NCBI GenBank assembly: GCA_022494885.1 | Contig: JAGVSM010003765.1 | Coordinates: 1 to 64,000 of the forward strand | Source: Micrasema longulum | Taxonomy: Eukaryota; Arthropoda; Insecta; Trichoptera; Brachycentridae | Direction: 5' to 3' | Length of the DNA: 64,000 nucleotides | In this document: positions 1-11,129 of the stretch, one piece after another | Numbering within the stretch: the stretch's first letter is position 1 | How the letters are laid out: each line of letters starts with the position of its first letter | Notes under the pieces: generated by a model | Database searches by the model: none | What the model saw: only the letters and a program-made list of their open reading frames with translations | What the model was told of the DNA's origin: nothing | Program-made: the position numbers and the translations under genes

Positions 1-612
1 ATATTCAATGTTTAGCTATGGATTAAAAACACTGGTGTATAAATATATTTTTCATTTAATCTAATCATATATTGGTCGATTATCTAGTGCTGGTGCGTTC
101 GCAAAACTTAGACAAACACATGTTTAATGTACAGAATATTGATTTAAAAAACTTTCATATTCAATTTGAATCAAGTGTGCTATGTTTTTTTCAAAAATTC
201 CTTTTGGATTAGAGCAAAAAAAAAAACTGTAGAAAATGGTGGAAAAAAACTAGCCTTTTTATTTAAGTTAGTCAAAAATGATGAACACAAAATATTATTG
301 TAAATAAAAAATTAACTTGTGTAAAAATATATTAAGATACTTATTACATTTTCTTAACCCATTGATTTTTTTCATATGCAACACGAATTTTAAAAAAAGA
401 TAGCACATTTGGTTAAAATTGAATGAAACCTTTTTAAAATCGACATTCTGTAGATTTTAAATGTTTGTGTTTATTTTGCGAACGCGCCAGCTCTAATTAA
501 TCAACCAGTACTATGGCCAGCATATTGTACAGGTACTTGATGATTTATCTTACAATATATATTGTTAAAGATAATGACATAAAAACGTAAACGAATAAGA
601 AAAATATTTTAT

Positions 613-798
613 AAAGTTTATATTTGAAGCACTAACTTTGTGGTTATTCATTATGATAAAATAAATATAACAACTTTATTTTAACCACGATTTTTTCTTC
701 TTTTTTTTCCCATCGACCAGTTTCAAAGCAAACAAGCTTCTTCGTCAAGGTTTACGTTACGTACGGAAAAAAAATAGTGGTTAAAAACAAAGTTGTTG
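613..798. mobile_element. Penelope-like terminal-repeat pair, family C
   Basis: A minus-oriented arm (613-757) starts with GCACTAACTTTGTGGTTATT and carries a hammerhead-like core at 709-755. It is followed at once by a short plus-oriented arm (about 765-798). It sits within 40 bases of the donor of ABCG5-like exon 2. Other copies of the arm are at 16865-17000, 17795-17870 and 41705-41955. Confidence 0.6.
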
Positions 799-840
799 CC
801 AGTGGGCCTGCTGTGGGGCAACTCTGTAAAAAAATGTTAC

Positions 841-958
841 CTTTTGAACCCAAAATGGCGACCACCTCTCCACTGTGCACCGTAAGAGATACATCCTTCA
901 GGATGACTCCTGTCTTGATATTCCCCGTCAGGCGCTGTGTGCAGCTTCCAGGCTCCAC
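841..958 (-). CDS. ABCG5-like half transporter, coding exon 2 (partial gene)
   Basis: This minus-strand exon encodes about 39 residues that enter the nucleotide-binding domain of an ABCG half transporter. It contains ILKDVSLTVHSGEVVAILGS, the strand and turn leading into Walker A. It is preceded by a CAACAG acceptor and followed by GTAACA, so the intron interrupts Walker A directly after GSKG; GKT/S should follow in the next exon, which I do not see between 1 and 840. The ILKDVSL wording is typical of ABCG5 and its insect orthologues. The exon starts in phase 0, matching the phase 0 donor of the exon at 4836-4889. In vertebrates ABCG5 pairs with ABCG8 at the plasma membrane to export sterols; the insect substrate is not shown here. 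Assignment to the ABCG family is firm; the ABCG5 subgroup is a judgement by eye. Confidence 0.8.
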
Positions 959-1032
959 CTGTTGGAAGTATAATATGTTTCCATTTCCATATGTTTGGCT
1001 TATATCAAAGATATTCCTAAAGATATTGGGTC

Positions 1033-1187
1033 TTTCTCATAAACTTGGCGTTAAGTTACACTTTAGTATAGTGATATAATGTGGATGGGAATACCATCCT
1101 TATTATGGTGATAGAATAAGGATGGTATTTCCATCCAAATTATACCACTATACTTAGGTGTAACTCTACGCCGAGTTTACATGAAAC
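1033..1187. repeat. Foldback (palindromic) element in ABCG5-like intron
   Basis: Two arms of about 70 bases are reverse complements of each other at roughly 85 percent, meeting around ATTATGGTGATAGAAT near 1105. The left arm includes TTAAGTTACACTTTAGTATA and the right arm the complement of it. It looks like a small non-autonomous DNA element; no target duplication was established. Confidence 0.65.
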
Positions 1188-1189
1188 GC

Positions 1190-2560
1190 GTAAGTAAACT
1201 AACCAAATAATTAAAACATCTAAACATTGACCAGATTGTAAAATCGCAAGCTGTGAAAAATAACTCTTTAGACTACATAATGTTCGTGAGAAGGCAACTT
1301 CTCTTCATGTTATTTGTTACTAACTAACTACTAATACATATGTTCGTTGTTTTTCGCCGCTATTAATTTGGTAACTGCTACTAAATTATATTGTTAACTG
1401 TTGCTATCAGCAACAATAAAAAATTAGGTAATAATATTATGAGGTGTTATGGAAATAAAGGATTTAATGTAAGGAGTAAGTAAATATGATATATCAGTAA
1501 TAAAATATTATTAATAATGGTCCGACCCCTCAGTATGTCATGCCTTCGTTTCATAAAGTCGTTCGTATTTCACTCTAATGCGATCAAAATCGTAATTCGC
1601 CTTCTTTTCCGCTACATGCAAACGTGATTCTCGTGCTCTGATAATATTACCAACTGCAAAAATCGCTGATAATTGGTATCTGCAATATTGCTACATAGTC
1701 CTCACTCAATAATACTTAAATTCAAATATATCTATTAAAAATAATCCATATACAGTAGAGTTCCGCTAATCCCCACACGCGCAATCCGAACATGTCCCGG
1801 AACGAAATAATTAGTTTTATTATGTGACAAAACTACGCATTTCTTAAGGAATTAATGCTTAAAGGGGTGAAAATAAGTGCATGTCGTCAAATCAATTCAA
1901 AAACAAATTAAAGATTCATTGAATACAGTAAACTTTTTTATTTAATACTTAGGTTTAACAGCGCATTACGTACAGTACACTGTAACTAGGGTAGCAAAAC
2001 TGTAAAAACGTTAATTTAAAAATTATATTATGTACTACATACATAATACTTGTTACAAGACATAAACTCGGTGATTGTCTTTTGACGCAGTAAAGAGAGT
2101 CTATTTGACGACGCAAAGTTTCGCCACCGTTTCATAAACATTATATCGGCAGGTGTAGCAGTGGCCTGTTGTTCTAGGTATTTATTGCAAGTACTGTAAT
2201 AACTGTTAGCCGTGAACTGTATTAGTGTATTATTACATCGATAAAAAAGGTAGTCTGTTCCGAAAACGTATATCTACATACCACACACCACTATTATAAC
2301 ACAAGAGACTCGTTCTTTCGCTTCCAACCGCGTTCTCACGGTTATTTCGGCTAATCCGAACTAAGTCCGGTCCCAATTAATTCGGATTATCGGGAATGTA
2401 CTGTACTAACAATACTTGACATTTTATTGCATTTTACTAATGCCATTGAAATTTCATGTACACCTAGATGTACCCACCAACGTAATTTTCGTTTTTGTTT
2501 TCAAAACTTGGCAATGAGAACATAACTATTTCAGCGTACATTTTTGCGTTTTTTTTGTAA
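1190..2560. other. No feature recognised
   Basis: AT-rich intronic sequence on the minus-strand gene. I see no open frame with recognisable similarity; the stretch 1750-2400 is slightly less AT-rich. Confidence 0.4.
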
Positions 2561-2564
2561 AATA

Positions 2565-2707
2565 ACGGTCCCAATTACGGTGGTGAATTACAGGGCATTA
2601 CAGCCCATCACACCCAGACTTGAAAACCACATTTGATTTCTGTGATATCACCGGGAATCAAACCCGGAACCTTCCGAGTGTGAAGCATTACACCACGGAG
2701 GCCGCCC
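2565..2707 (-). mobile_element. tRNA-headed SINE, family 1
   Basis: On the minus strand the element starts with GGGCGGCCTCCGTGGTGTAA, contains a pol III B box variant (GGTTTGATTCC) and ends after the CACCACCGTAATT stretch. It matches copies at 15041-15215, 32018-32206 and 28145-28260. Confidence 0.75.
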
Positions 2708-3593
2708 TTTTCTGTACTTCATTCATCGCTAAATTCGTGCGACGCGACGCCGATGCGTGACGTCACGATCTCATCTACATACTACCTACTAATGGTATTA
2801 AATTTATCTTCGGAAGCTTCTCTCCGTTGAACGCAGTTATGCAGAAAGCAGCAAGTCCACAATTTTGAAAAAATAAGATATATATGTTTTTGGGTGCAGT
2901 AAGGACAATTATATGTCCTGCTAAAAACAGTCAGACCGCTTTCATACAAAAAATTGTTTTAATCACCGTCTGAAAATGGTTTCCATCACAAAAACGGCAT
3001 TTCTCAATTTGTAAAAATCACCCACAGCACTAGAAAATCTTGACGAATTTTAAAAATCATTAAAACTAGTCAAATACATGGTTAAATTCTGGCTTGTAAT
3101 GTAAAATTTTGTTAAATACATTCCTTGTTTATCATTTGTTATAGTCAAAAACATTCCATCTGTTGTGTAGATTTGATTATTAACTGTTTTCACAAACGTG
3201 CTATTATCTCAGTTTCACTGTTTTTTGGCTGGCTGCTTTCTGCATAACAACGTTCCGTTCTTATTGCCATTGTCAAATGAAAACGATAAATCCACATAAA
3301 CAAAAACCTGAAATGCGTACGAACGCAATATGAGTAATAATATTATAATATTAAATACCATAATTAAATTTAAACGCAGTCTTACTTTTCTACATACAAA
3401 CGTAGTCTCGTATTTTCCCCCTGGATTATGGCACTACAGCAAAGATTTTTTTTACACACTATAGATATTTACCATTTGGGTGTCTCTATCATTTTACAGT
3501 TTTGATAGATTGTTTACTGTGAAAACTAGGGCCATCCAAAAACCCTTATAGCGCCTAGTTTTATGTAAACAGAAAAAATAATAAATAATGTTT

Positions 3594-3829
3594 GCATTTA
3601 TTTGTTTATAAATTTGTATAAACCACTTTTTTTTTTTTAAATTACACTTCGACCGGTTTCGAGGTTACTACCTCATCGTCAGGAATTTAACTAACTTAAC
3701 GTGAATTTAACTTAACGTTAGTTAAATTCCTGACGATGAGGTAGTAACCTCGAAACCGGTCGAAGTGTAATTTAAAAAAAATATAAAAAAATTAAGTGGT
3801 TTATACAAATTTATAAACAAATAAATGTA
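3594..3829. mobile_element. Penelope-like terminal-repeat inverted pair, family A
   Basis: Near-perfect palindrome of two arms of about 110 bases, from CATTTATTTGTTTATAAATT to the complementary sequence. Each arm carries a hammerhead-like core: minus at 3645-3683 and plus at 3729-3767. Almost nothing lies between the arms. The same arms flank a GIY-YIG fragment at 35565-36090, which identifies the family. Confidence 0.75.
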
Positions 3830-4119
3830 AAATGTCATACCACAAAGTGAAAAATGTTTTTGATAACAATAATATAAATAATGTTTGTTTCAAATCTGTA
3901 CAACATTGCTTTCGTACAAAATGAACTATTTCCAGAAATTGAAAATAAATAAAATAATTATGTTATTTTGCCAAGTGTGTAATAATTAACAAAAAATAAT
4001 TATCAATCCTAATAATTTGAAATATCACTATGAATATTTTAGTGTATCTGCCATTTTATTATTGTCGATTTTTGATATCGCACCGTGTCACGTACGTGAA
4101 GTCAACCCGGTCAAAGTTT

Positions 4120-4619
4120 CAGGGCCGCGATTATGAACGGCTATCTTTATTGGTATATACGGAGACGGAATTAACTAACTCATTTCGATATTTATGTACG
4201 AAAGTGTGTATATTTGTACGAAAATTCAAAGTATATTCGCCGGTAACCGGTAATTGAACATGTTTAGAAAAAAAAATGTACACATATTATATTTTTCATA
4301 TAGAAAACTTATTTTTACTTTGTAGATAAAATTTAAGATAAATTTGAACTTCCCATCAGAATACGTACCCAGGGCCCCGATTACAATGGGAAGTTAACAG
4401 AGTTATATTCGACTGTCTATAAAGAAAAATCGAAATTTGCGAACGAAATGAGTTTTTTTGCATGAACATATAAAGTATCTTCATCGGTAACCTATAATTG
4501 AACATGTTTAAAAGAAAAAAATGTATGCATATTCTGCTTTTCATACAGAAAACTTAATTTCACTTTGTAGATAAAATTGAAGATAAATATTAACTTCCCA
4601 TTGTAATCGTGGCCCAGGG
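4120..4619 (+). repeat. Two adjacent copies of dispersed repeat F
   Basis: The first copy (4120-4370) begins CAGGGCCGCGATTATGAACG and ends in TTCCCATCAGAATACGTACC; the second (4370-4619) follows directly and ends TAATCGTGGCCCAGGG. Both contain AATTGAACATGTTTA and ACTTTGTAGATAAAATT. Other copies: 22290-22566 (opposite orientation) and 39387-40603 (split by a LINE). Ends resemble imperfect inverted termini (GGGCC..CGATTA), so it is probably a MITE. Confidence 0.65.
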
Positions 4620-4835
4620 TTCGTCCTTACAATAGACTTGAACGCGCGGTTTACTGAAAACGAAAACCTCAAGCAGTTCATCACAAATTCTGACAGATTC
4701 TATTAGGTTTGTAAATAATTTACCATTCATTTTAAACATGTAGATACTTACCTACATATCTATCAAACATCAACACAGAAATTTATTATATACCTGTCAA
4801 TGTTTATAATTTAATCAAAAGCATAATTTTCTTAC

Positions 4836-4889
4836 CTGCCCAGAGTGAAAAATATTACAAAGTTCTAGTGTGTAATCGCTTCCGATCAT
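4836..4889 (-). CDS. ABCG5-like half transporter, first coding exon
   Basis: On the minus strand the ATG at 4889 opens an 18-codon exon, MIGSDYTLELCNIFHSGQ, ending at a strong CAG/GTAAGA donor. Spliced to the exon at 841-958 it reads on in phase 0. The 'YTLEL.NIFHSGQ' string resembles the short N-terminus before the nucleotide-binding domain of insect ABCG5-like proteins (from memory). An in-frame TAG lies a few codons upstream of the ATG, which supports this start. Upstream on the minus strand is a GC-rich, CpG-containing leader reaching an initiator-like TCAGT near 5136. The intron between the two exons is about 3.9 kb and holds a foldback element, a SINE, a Penelope-like terminal-repeat pair and a doublet of another repeat. 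Confidence 0.72.
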
Positions 4890-5136
4890 GTTTTCAACGA
4901 TCTCTGTTATCGGCCGCTATGCTGAGTCAAGTCTGACAATAATCGGCAACCCGAGGAGTCTCGAGGACGATGAGCGAAGTGAGGTGGGAAACGGTGGGCT
5001 GAGATTGACACAACTGCTATCAAATGTACCTATATTTTGGTTTGTTGATATGTCAGCCGTCTTGTTGCTCACGGTACACGGTACACGGCACGCACGACGC
5101 ACGACACTAACACCATCGGGCACCGGGCACGGTACT
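4890..5136 (-). promoter_or_regulatory. Putative 5' leader and initiator of the ABCG5-like gene
   Basis: The minus strand reads ACATCAGTACC with the initiator TCAGT at 5134-5138, about 250 bases upstream of the ATG at 4889. The stretch 4900-5250 is markedly richer in G+C and CpG than its surroundings and contains short direct repeats (GGTACAC, CGCACGACG, CGACTCG). Open frames across it on both strands show no recognisable protein and are best read as leader sequence. The exact start site is inferred. Confidence 0.45.
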
Positions 5137-5299
5137 GATGTGTCGCTCGCGACTCGCGACTCGCTGGGAGAGAAGAGAGAACAAACAATGGCTGGGAACG
5201 AGAGCCACCTCCACCGCCCAAACTGTAAATTGCCGTAACTTGGCTTTACGTTCATGAATAACTAATCGACGGACGTTACGCGCTCCTTTTTTTACAAGA

Positions 5300-5990
5300 A
5301 ATCTACCTATCAAGGCCCGACAAACTCTTTTATTTTTTTGCGATTTTCCTGTAGTAGGTATTATAATTCGTTAAGAACGTTGACAAAATTCGTTTGAATT
5401 TTGAATATCCAGTTGATTTTATAAATACTTCTCGTTGAGTTTTACATTTATTTACATTATTTATATCATAAATTCGTTACCTATACAAGTACTATATACG
5501 TATAGTAGCTGTCTGCATTTTGGTAGATTTAAGAAATACGTTGCTTTTTGTGCTATGTATCTATCATTGCATGAGTACCTGTAAATCAAATTTTTACAAG
5601 AAGATACATTTACTTTTCATGACTATTGTGTTGTGTTTTAATTAACATTTGATATTGTTTCCACGAAAAAACAAAATTATTGTACTTGCATTCGTTTTAG
5701 ATAATCCTTAAGTTTTTCCTTTATCGTTTTTCTGATTAATTTATACTTTGTGCTGGTTGGGTATTGCACCGCCTGCCGAATCAAGCTGTAATAAAATAAT
5801 ATTTTTATCAGTACCCATATCTTTTGGCATTTTTTGTAAAGCTACATAAACAAATCTGTTATTTCCATCAGGTCGTAGGCGCGAGTTCAGTGAAATTAAA
5901 AAAATATTGGTCTTTCAAAACGACACCCGCATTTCCACCTCCATACATCACATTCCATGCATATTGCGACGATCTTTTGTCCCTTTCGTA
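5300..5990. other. Divergent intergenic region, no gene seen
   Basis: AT-rich stretch between the two predicted start sites. I recognise no coding sequence; regulatory elements shared by the two transporters could lie here, but none is visible by a known motif. Confidence 0.4.
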
Positions 5991-6009
5991 TTAATGGATA
6001 CGATTCACG

Positions 6010-6038
6010 TATAAAAGAGACTACCGCGTATCTCAGGT
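6010..6038 (+). promoter_or_regulatory. Plus-strand TATA box and initiator
   Basis: TATAAAAG at 6010-6017 is followed about 25 bases later by TCAGGT at 6033-6038, a reasonable insect TATA plus initiator arrangement. It lies about 900 bases from the predicted minus-strand start of the ABCG5-like gene, which makes a divergent promoter region. The natural client is the plus-strand ABCG8-like gene, but the link depends on a very long first intron. Confidence 0.5.
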
Positions 6039-6527
6039 ATTCGCGGATTGTGTTACAAAGCGGAACCTATGATCGGTTCGAGGGCGTTTGTTTCATTTAA
6101 CTCTCCGCGTGAAACAGAGAAAGCGATATCGAGGCAGTGTATTCCTCGATGTATGTTCAACAGTTGTCGGGGCCGCGGCCGGCTAGAAGTATACCGAGTA
6201 CCGGCTGTACCCAGTGTAGACTTTAGAGGTAGAGATGAGGTCGATCGCTTCACGTTCACGCTGAAACCAGCGACGCGCCTGGGCTGTAGCTACCAGCGAC
6301 TGCTGTCAAGCGCAGGCTCGCCTAACCAAGTTTCGGATGAATTTTACAATAAAAATAACATTCTTTTCATAAAAAGTGTTAAGTATCTCTCGATGTTTAA
6401 GTGAAGATATTGAATCCTGGTGTGCGTCTTTCAAAAATATTTGGTCATAACACCAGAGTGCTTAACTTTTCAGTGATTTAGTTTGTGATTTATTGTGAGC
6501 GGTGTCATGTCGTGCGGTCGCTCTTTT
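6035..6527 (+). other. Putative leader exon (5' UTR) of the ABCG8-like gene
   Basis: Downstream of the TATA/initiator, a stretch that is GC-rich at its start runs to a strong donor, TTTT/GTAAGTATC, at 6528. It contains a 118-codon open frame (6048-6404) without recognisable similarity and a late ATG at 6507 followed by only seven codons. If spliced to the acceptor at 55291, the late ATG gives an eight-codon upstream frame (MSCGRSFR, stop) ending five bases before the main ATG at 55302. The exon could belong to another gene, or further leader exons may exist. Confidence 0.38.
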
Positions 6528-7335
6528 GTAAGTATCTCTTTCTGGAACTGCGCTTTCTGTCCATTGTTTAAAACCCAATATGTTACTGAATTATTTATGG
6601 CAATATTATTAACACGTAGGACAACTATTGTCGTTTCTTTTATCCGTGCATGTAATATCTCATAAAGGTTTCCGCTATCGAATCATGGGTGTAGAAGTCA
6701 CCACATACCTTTCAAGTGATTCTTACAAGGAAGGTTTTATGTTCAGAGGTACAAATTCGTGGAAAATATATAGATAGTTATGCATATATTGTACCTGCCT
6801 TCTATATTGTTTAGTGCATCTTTTCTCAATCTGTTTTGTATCGTGAATCGCAACCTCCTGAAAAGGCTATAGAAAAACTTTTCAATTATTCATCGGTGAA
6901 TAATTGGCTTACATATATCAAATAATACTATGTTTATTTATTATACCCATAACTTAAAACTCATTATTTAATAATATGATTTTTTGTGCGGGTACGCGTA
7001 TTTTACAAAATGCTACTTCGATCCTCCTATAGGTGCTCGCGACCCCCAATGTGAGATGCGATGCCTTAAGTAAAAATAAATAGATAATATTTTCTGAATT
7101 AGATATTCTAGATAGTAAATTTTTAAATATTAATTTATCCTAGGATCGCGATCTCAGATGATCAAATAATGAATGTAGGTGTTACCACTCAGAAGGCTAC
7201 AAGGAAACTCATCATGAAGTAAAAAGACACCCATCGTAAAAACGAATGGAATGTGAACTTTAAAGACGACACATTAAATTACCTAATTTATTCGATTTCG
7301 ATATTTTTGTAAAAAAAAACACATCACTCTACTTT
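6528..7335. other. No feature recognised
   Basis: AT-rich sequence after the putative leader exon donor, with no recognisable frame, up to a LINE insertion. Confidence 0.35.
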
Positions 7336-7339
7336 AAAA

Positions 7340-8885
7340 AAATCACAACTAAATTTGGATGATTTTTCCAATTTTCGTCATATTTCTAATCTTCCCCGCT
7401 TATCAAAAATACTAGAAAAATTAGTTTCTCGTGGGTGCCTTAATTATATCGAGCATAATTCTCCAGTTTCGGTAAGGCATTCGGCATACCGACGTTTTCA
7501 TTCCACGGAGAATGAAGATATAAGAGTACCGTCTGACATTATAACGGCGGTAGATTCTGGTCATCTTGTGTTGTTGGCTTTTTTGGACATGAGTGCTGCA
7601 TTTGATACTGTAGACCATAATCTTTTTCTTGAACGCCTGGAGAAAATTTATGGTATCTGTGATTAGGCATATATGTGGTTCAGTTCATATCTTCATGAAA
7701 TAAAATATGCAGTTGTGGTCCAGGGTGAAAGCTCGCCCAACTTTCAAGCGTCTACGGGAGTGCCTCAAGGCTTAGTACTCGGACCACTCCTCCATCTCCC
7801 AGAAACTAAAGATATAGAGAACATTGTCAAAGGATATGGACGATACACATATTTATTACTTTTATTGTAAACCAGGCGAGAGGAGTGTGTTCGTTGACTT
7901 AAACGATTGATGCATCAAGAAAATAGGAAACTAGATGACTGAAAATAGACTAACATTAAACCCATCTAAAACGGAACAACTATGGATGGCTTCGGGCAGA
8001 CGACAGAATTTAATTCAGGATACGGAACTACACGGTCCAAAGAATATTTTCTTCATTAATTTTGACTCCTCTCTTGATGCTCATATTGGTGGGACGATAA
8101 GTTCATGCTTCAACCAGCTGAAACAAAGCAAATGCATACACAAAAAATTGCCGGATAAGGCCGTCAATTAATAAATAATGCTTTTGTAGTGTCTAGAGTC
8201 GATTATTGTAATGATATCTACGCAGGTCACAATAAACTGACTAGCATATAGTTTGTATAAAATGCAGCAGCAAAACTTATTTTTAGAATCTCTAAGTTCA
8301 GTAATATCACTCCGCTGCTTTGGGAATTACACCGGCTACATTTTTCACAGAAGGTGGAATACAAATTCTGTTGGCTGATGTATTAGTCACTGCACAACTC
8401 TGCTCCGATCCAAAAGAACTATGCATTTCAGATGAACTAGCTGACACACGTATTATGCTTAGATCAGCTACACCTACGGCAATAGGAAAAGTTATTATAC
8501 CTTATTTTTTACGCAACCAGCGCATTAAATTCGATGAACGCGCAACAGCGGAGCAGGCCTTACGGCATGGAACGCTCTTCCAGCAGATGTGCGAAACTGT
8601 GAGATAACTGATTGCCCCCCTGTTCTCTTAAATAAATCCGTAGCATGTGAAGGCAAAATAATTTGTTTTACTTGAATTATAAAATTTAAGTTCAAATTAA
8701 ATTTATATTCATAGAATCACTTTGTAAAAGTCCTCGAGGCATTATATCACAAAAATGGCGCTATCTAAGTTATCTATAATAATAATAATTTGTAAGCTGG
8801 AAGATATTGCTTTTAGCAATAAGTCCGCCAAAGTATTTATTCTTTGTAAATTAATTTTTAAATAAATAATGGAACTTTAGAAACG
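7340..8885 (+). mobile_element. L2/Daphne-like LINE, reverse transcriptase remains
   Basis: Broken plus-strand frames show reverse transcriptase blocks in order: FRHISNLPRLSKILEKLV, HSAYRRFHSTEN, LVLLAFLDMSAAFDTVDH (7550-7615), WFSSYL then GVPQGLVLGPLL (7770-7790), a C-terminal ENRLTLNPSKTEQLWMAS (7940-7990) and a final block around 8440-8605 related to the RAWNSLPADVR tail. The FADD region is lost and frames are interrupted, so the copy is dead. It ends with TTTTAGCAATAAGTCCGCC and an AATAAATAA tail. Related minus-strand pieces are at 18725-19240 and 36600-37905. Confidence 0.85.
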
Positions 8886-9061
8886 CATTCGAAATGTTTT
8901 GAGTACATTCAAATCTTTTTGGGCTTATATTAAAATATAACCCTCTTTGGTTTCTATCCAAATAGTCTGATATTTAAATAGAGACGAATAAAATATTACT
9001 GGTAACCCAACTGAGTTGAAGGAATTTTTGGGAAATATGGAAATCTAGACACTGTTACATT

Positions 9062-9285
9062 CATTACTCAGCCTAACGCGTCGTGGTGCAGTTGATTAGA
9101 CGGCCAACTGAGAAACAGGCGTCGCGGGTTGGAAGAAAAAACTCCAAGAAAGGTTTTTTCTCAATTGGTCTGGGTGCTGTAGTGTATATTTAATTACCTC
9201 CTTCCATATCGCCTCTTTCCTACCTGCTGACATGCCTTTAAGGAAATACTTGGCTGGTTAGTCCTTTAAAAAAAATAAAAAATGT
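9062..9285 (+). mobile_element. tRNA-headed SINE, family 3
   Basis: Begins CAGCCTAACGCGTCGTGGTG, which reads as a tRNA-like A box region, and ends in an A-rich tail after TTAGTCCTTT. The B box is altered (GCGGGTTGGAA). No second copy seen in the window. Confidence 0.5.
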
Positions 9286-9849
9286 TTGCGATTTCCACAG
9301 ATGGGATTTTTATTGAATTCTTTTTTCTTACTTTATTTATTTAATGGTAGGCAAACGCACTAGCACACCGGTACGCCAGTAAACCATGAAGCTGATCAAT
9401 CGTCTACTATCTCTTCACTCTACCCCGATTTTACTGTCTCGTGTAGATTTGCGCAATCGTTGTCAAATCCGGCCGTATTTTGCTCTTGCGCCTAGCACCT
9501 ATTAGAAACAACAACAAGAGAGGATAGAATGCCACTTTATACACAGATCTCGCTTCCTCTAAACTCCACGACGATTATTCTGACTCTTGTCCGTCTTCGA
9601 GTATTTGTCGAAAACCTGTAAGTCCCAAATTTATTTTTGTTCAGGGGAGAGTGAAAACAGTTTTTACTTCAGTAACGAATGGTAATGAAGTTTTTCTTTC
9701 GAAATAATAGGGGCTTGAATAAGATGCCGCTGTTTCCCGACAGATGATGCTTTATTATTTTTTTACACCGGGCAATACTACAGCCAACTTCATCATTTGC
9801 GGGACATTTTACTACGTTACTTTTTTTTATTGCCACCAAAGCTCATAGA

Positions 9850-10135
9850 ATTATTGTGGAGACTTACGGAAACCATTCTCTGTCGGGAACAACATTGATT
9901 TTGATGTTGAAGATAAAGAACTCTCTGACGCGCCGAAAAAGTTTGAAGACGAATAATAGGAAGCATTACTCGATGAAAACCCACGTCGTACGCGAAACGA
10001 ATTTGCAGAATCATTAGGAGTTGATCGCACAACAGTTGCCATACGTTTAAAAGCATTAGGAATGATTCGAAAGCAAGCGAATTGGGTGCCATACGACTTG
10101 AAGCCGAGAGACGTCGAATAAAAGCAGCCAGAACT
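9850..10135 (+). pseudogene. mariner transposase fragment (N-terminal)
   Basis: Plus-strand translation with in-frame stops shows the mariner DNA-binding region: DAPKKFEDE, then EALLDENPRRTRNEFAESLG, a helix-turn-helix ending KALGMIRKQANWVPYDLKPR. Stops interrupt it and the DDE catalytic part is absent. Frames on the other strand here are shadows. Confidence 0.85.
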
Positions 10136-10254
10136 TATTTTAGTCTCCAATATTAAAATTAATTAAACACTGTACGAATACATAAGTTTTACACACAGCC
10201 TAACAGAAAACGCCAAAATATCATTTTTGATCATTTGTTGACTCACGAGCATTA

Positions 10255-10375
10255 CAAGTTTGAGTGACAACATATTTTTCGGTCTTCCTCGTTTTTTGCA
10301 TCCATCAACAATGGCTTCGTTAATCCTTTTACCCATTCTATCGCTGTCCATTTGCTCCACTTGTCCAAACCCACT
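10255..10375 (-). mobile_element. RTE-like LINE fragment
   Basis: A short minus-strand stretch reading VEQMDSDRMGKRINEAIVDG then CKKRGRPKN matches the C-terminal HVERM..GRPRKTW block seen more fully at 31083-31445. Confidence 0.6.
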
Positions 10376-11129
10376 TGAATATAATGTAAATATTTTTTTT
10401 TCTTTAAGATATAATAAACACTTACTGTATAGACAATTTATTATGTTACATGAATTTTCTCTTGAACTGTCATTTTTTCTCTCAGATACATTATTATTCG
10501 ACAGCAGAAGCTTCCGTTATCTTTTAAGTACCTATATTTTTGAGATGTTTAAAATACGTTCTTCAAGATACGACTTACATACTTGTTCAACACTCGTATA
10601 AATGCAACAGATGTTCAGTGGGTTTCGTATTAGTAAACATACATTATTACATAGTAATTGTAAGTAATAAATTACGAGGAATGAGAGTTTTCTCGTTGCC
10701 AAACTGTTATCCACTATCTACTCTAGGGAGAATAATGTTACCGAGCCTAGCTTTTGTATGAAAAGCGATATTTTATATGAGATGATTTCTCATCGTGCAT
10801 CTATTTATATCTGTATTCTTGATTTGGATACGAGAGTAAATAAATTAAAGTTAAATATTAATTAAATGATTATAGTATCATTAAATATATAACACAAGAT
10901 TCACCAGTGTCAATGGATTAATTCTCTTTAACAAACTTTAAAATAATGTGGAGAAATAACTCTAGATCTTTATATTCCAAATACATAATAAAATAAATAA
11001 TTAAATATAACATTCTTCCAGTGGCAATATTTTGAACACCGCAATGGTTTAATACTTGCAAAAGAGAAGCGTCTGCTAAGAACTTCCTATTTCATTTCCT
11101 TATTTTCAAATCTCCGTATCCGTATCAAG

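Noticed and set aside
4917..5255. Overlapping open frames on both strands in the GC-rich leader
   Set aside because: They overlap each other and the predicted start site, are low in sequence complexity, and do not splice into the ABCG5-like frame.
6048..6404. 118-codon frame in the putative leader
   Set aside because: No recognisable similarity, unremarkable codon pattern, and it lies between a promoter signal and a strong donor; more likely untranslated leader. Not fully excluded.
9817..10150. Minus-strand frames at 9.8-10.1 kb
   Set aside because: Shadows of the plus-strand mariner transposase fragment.
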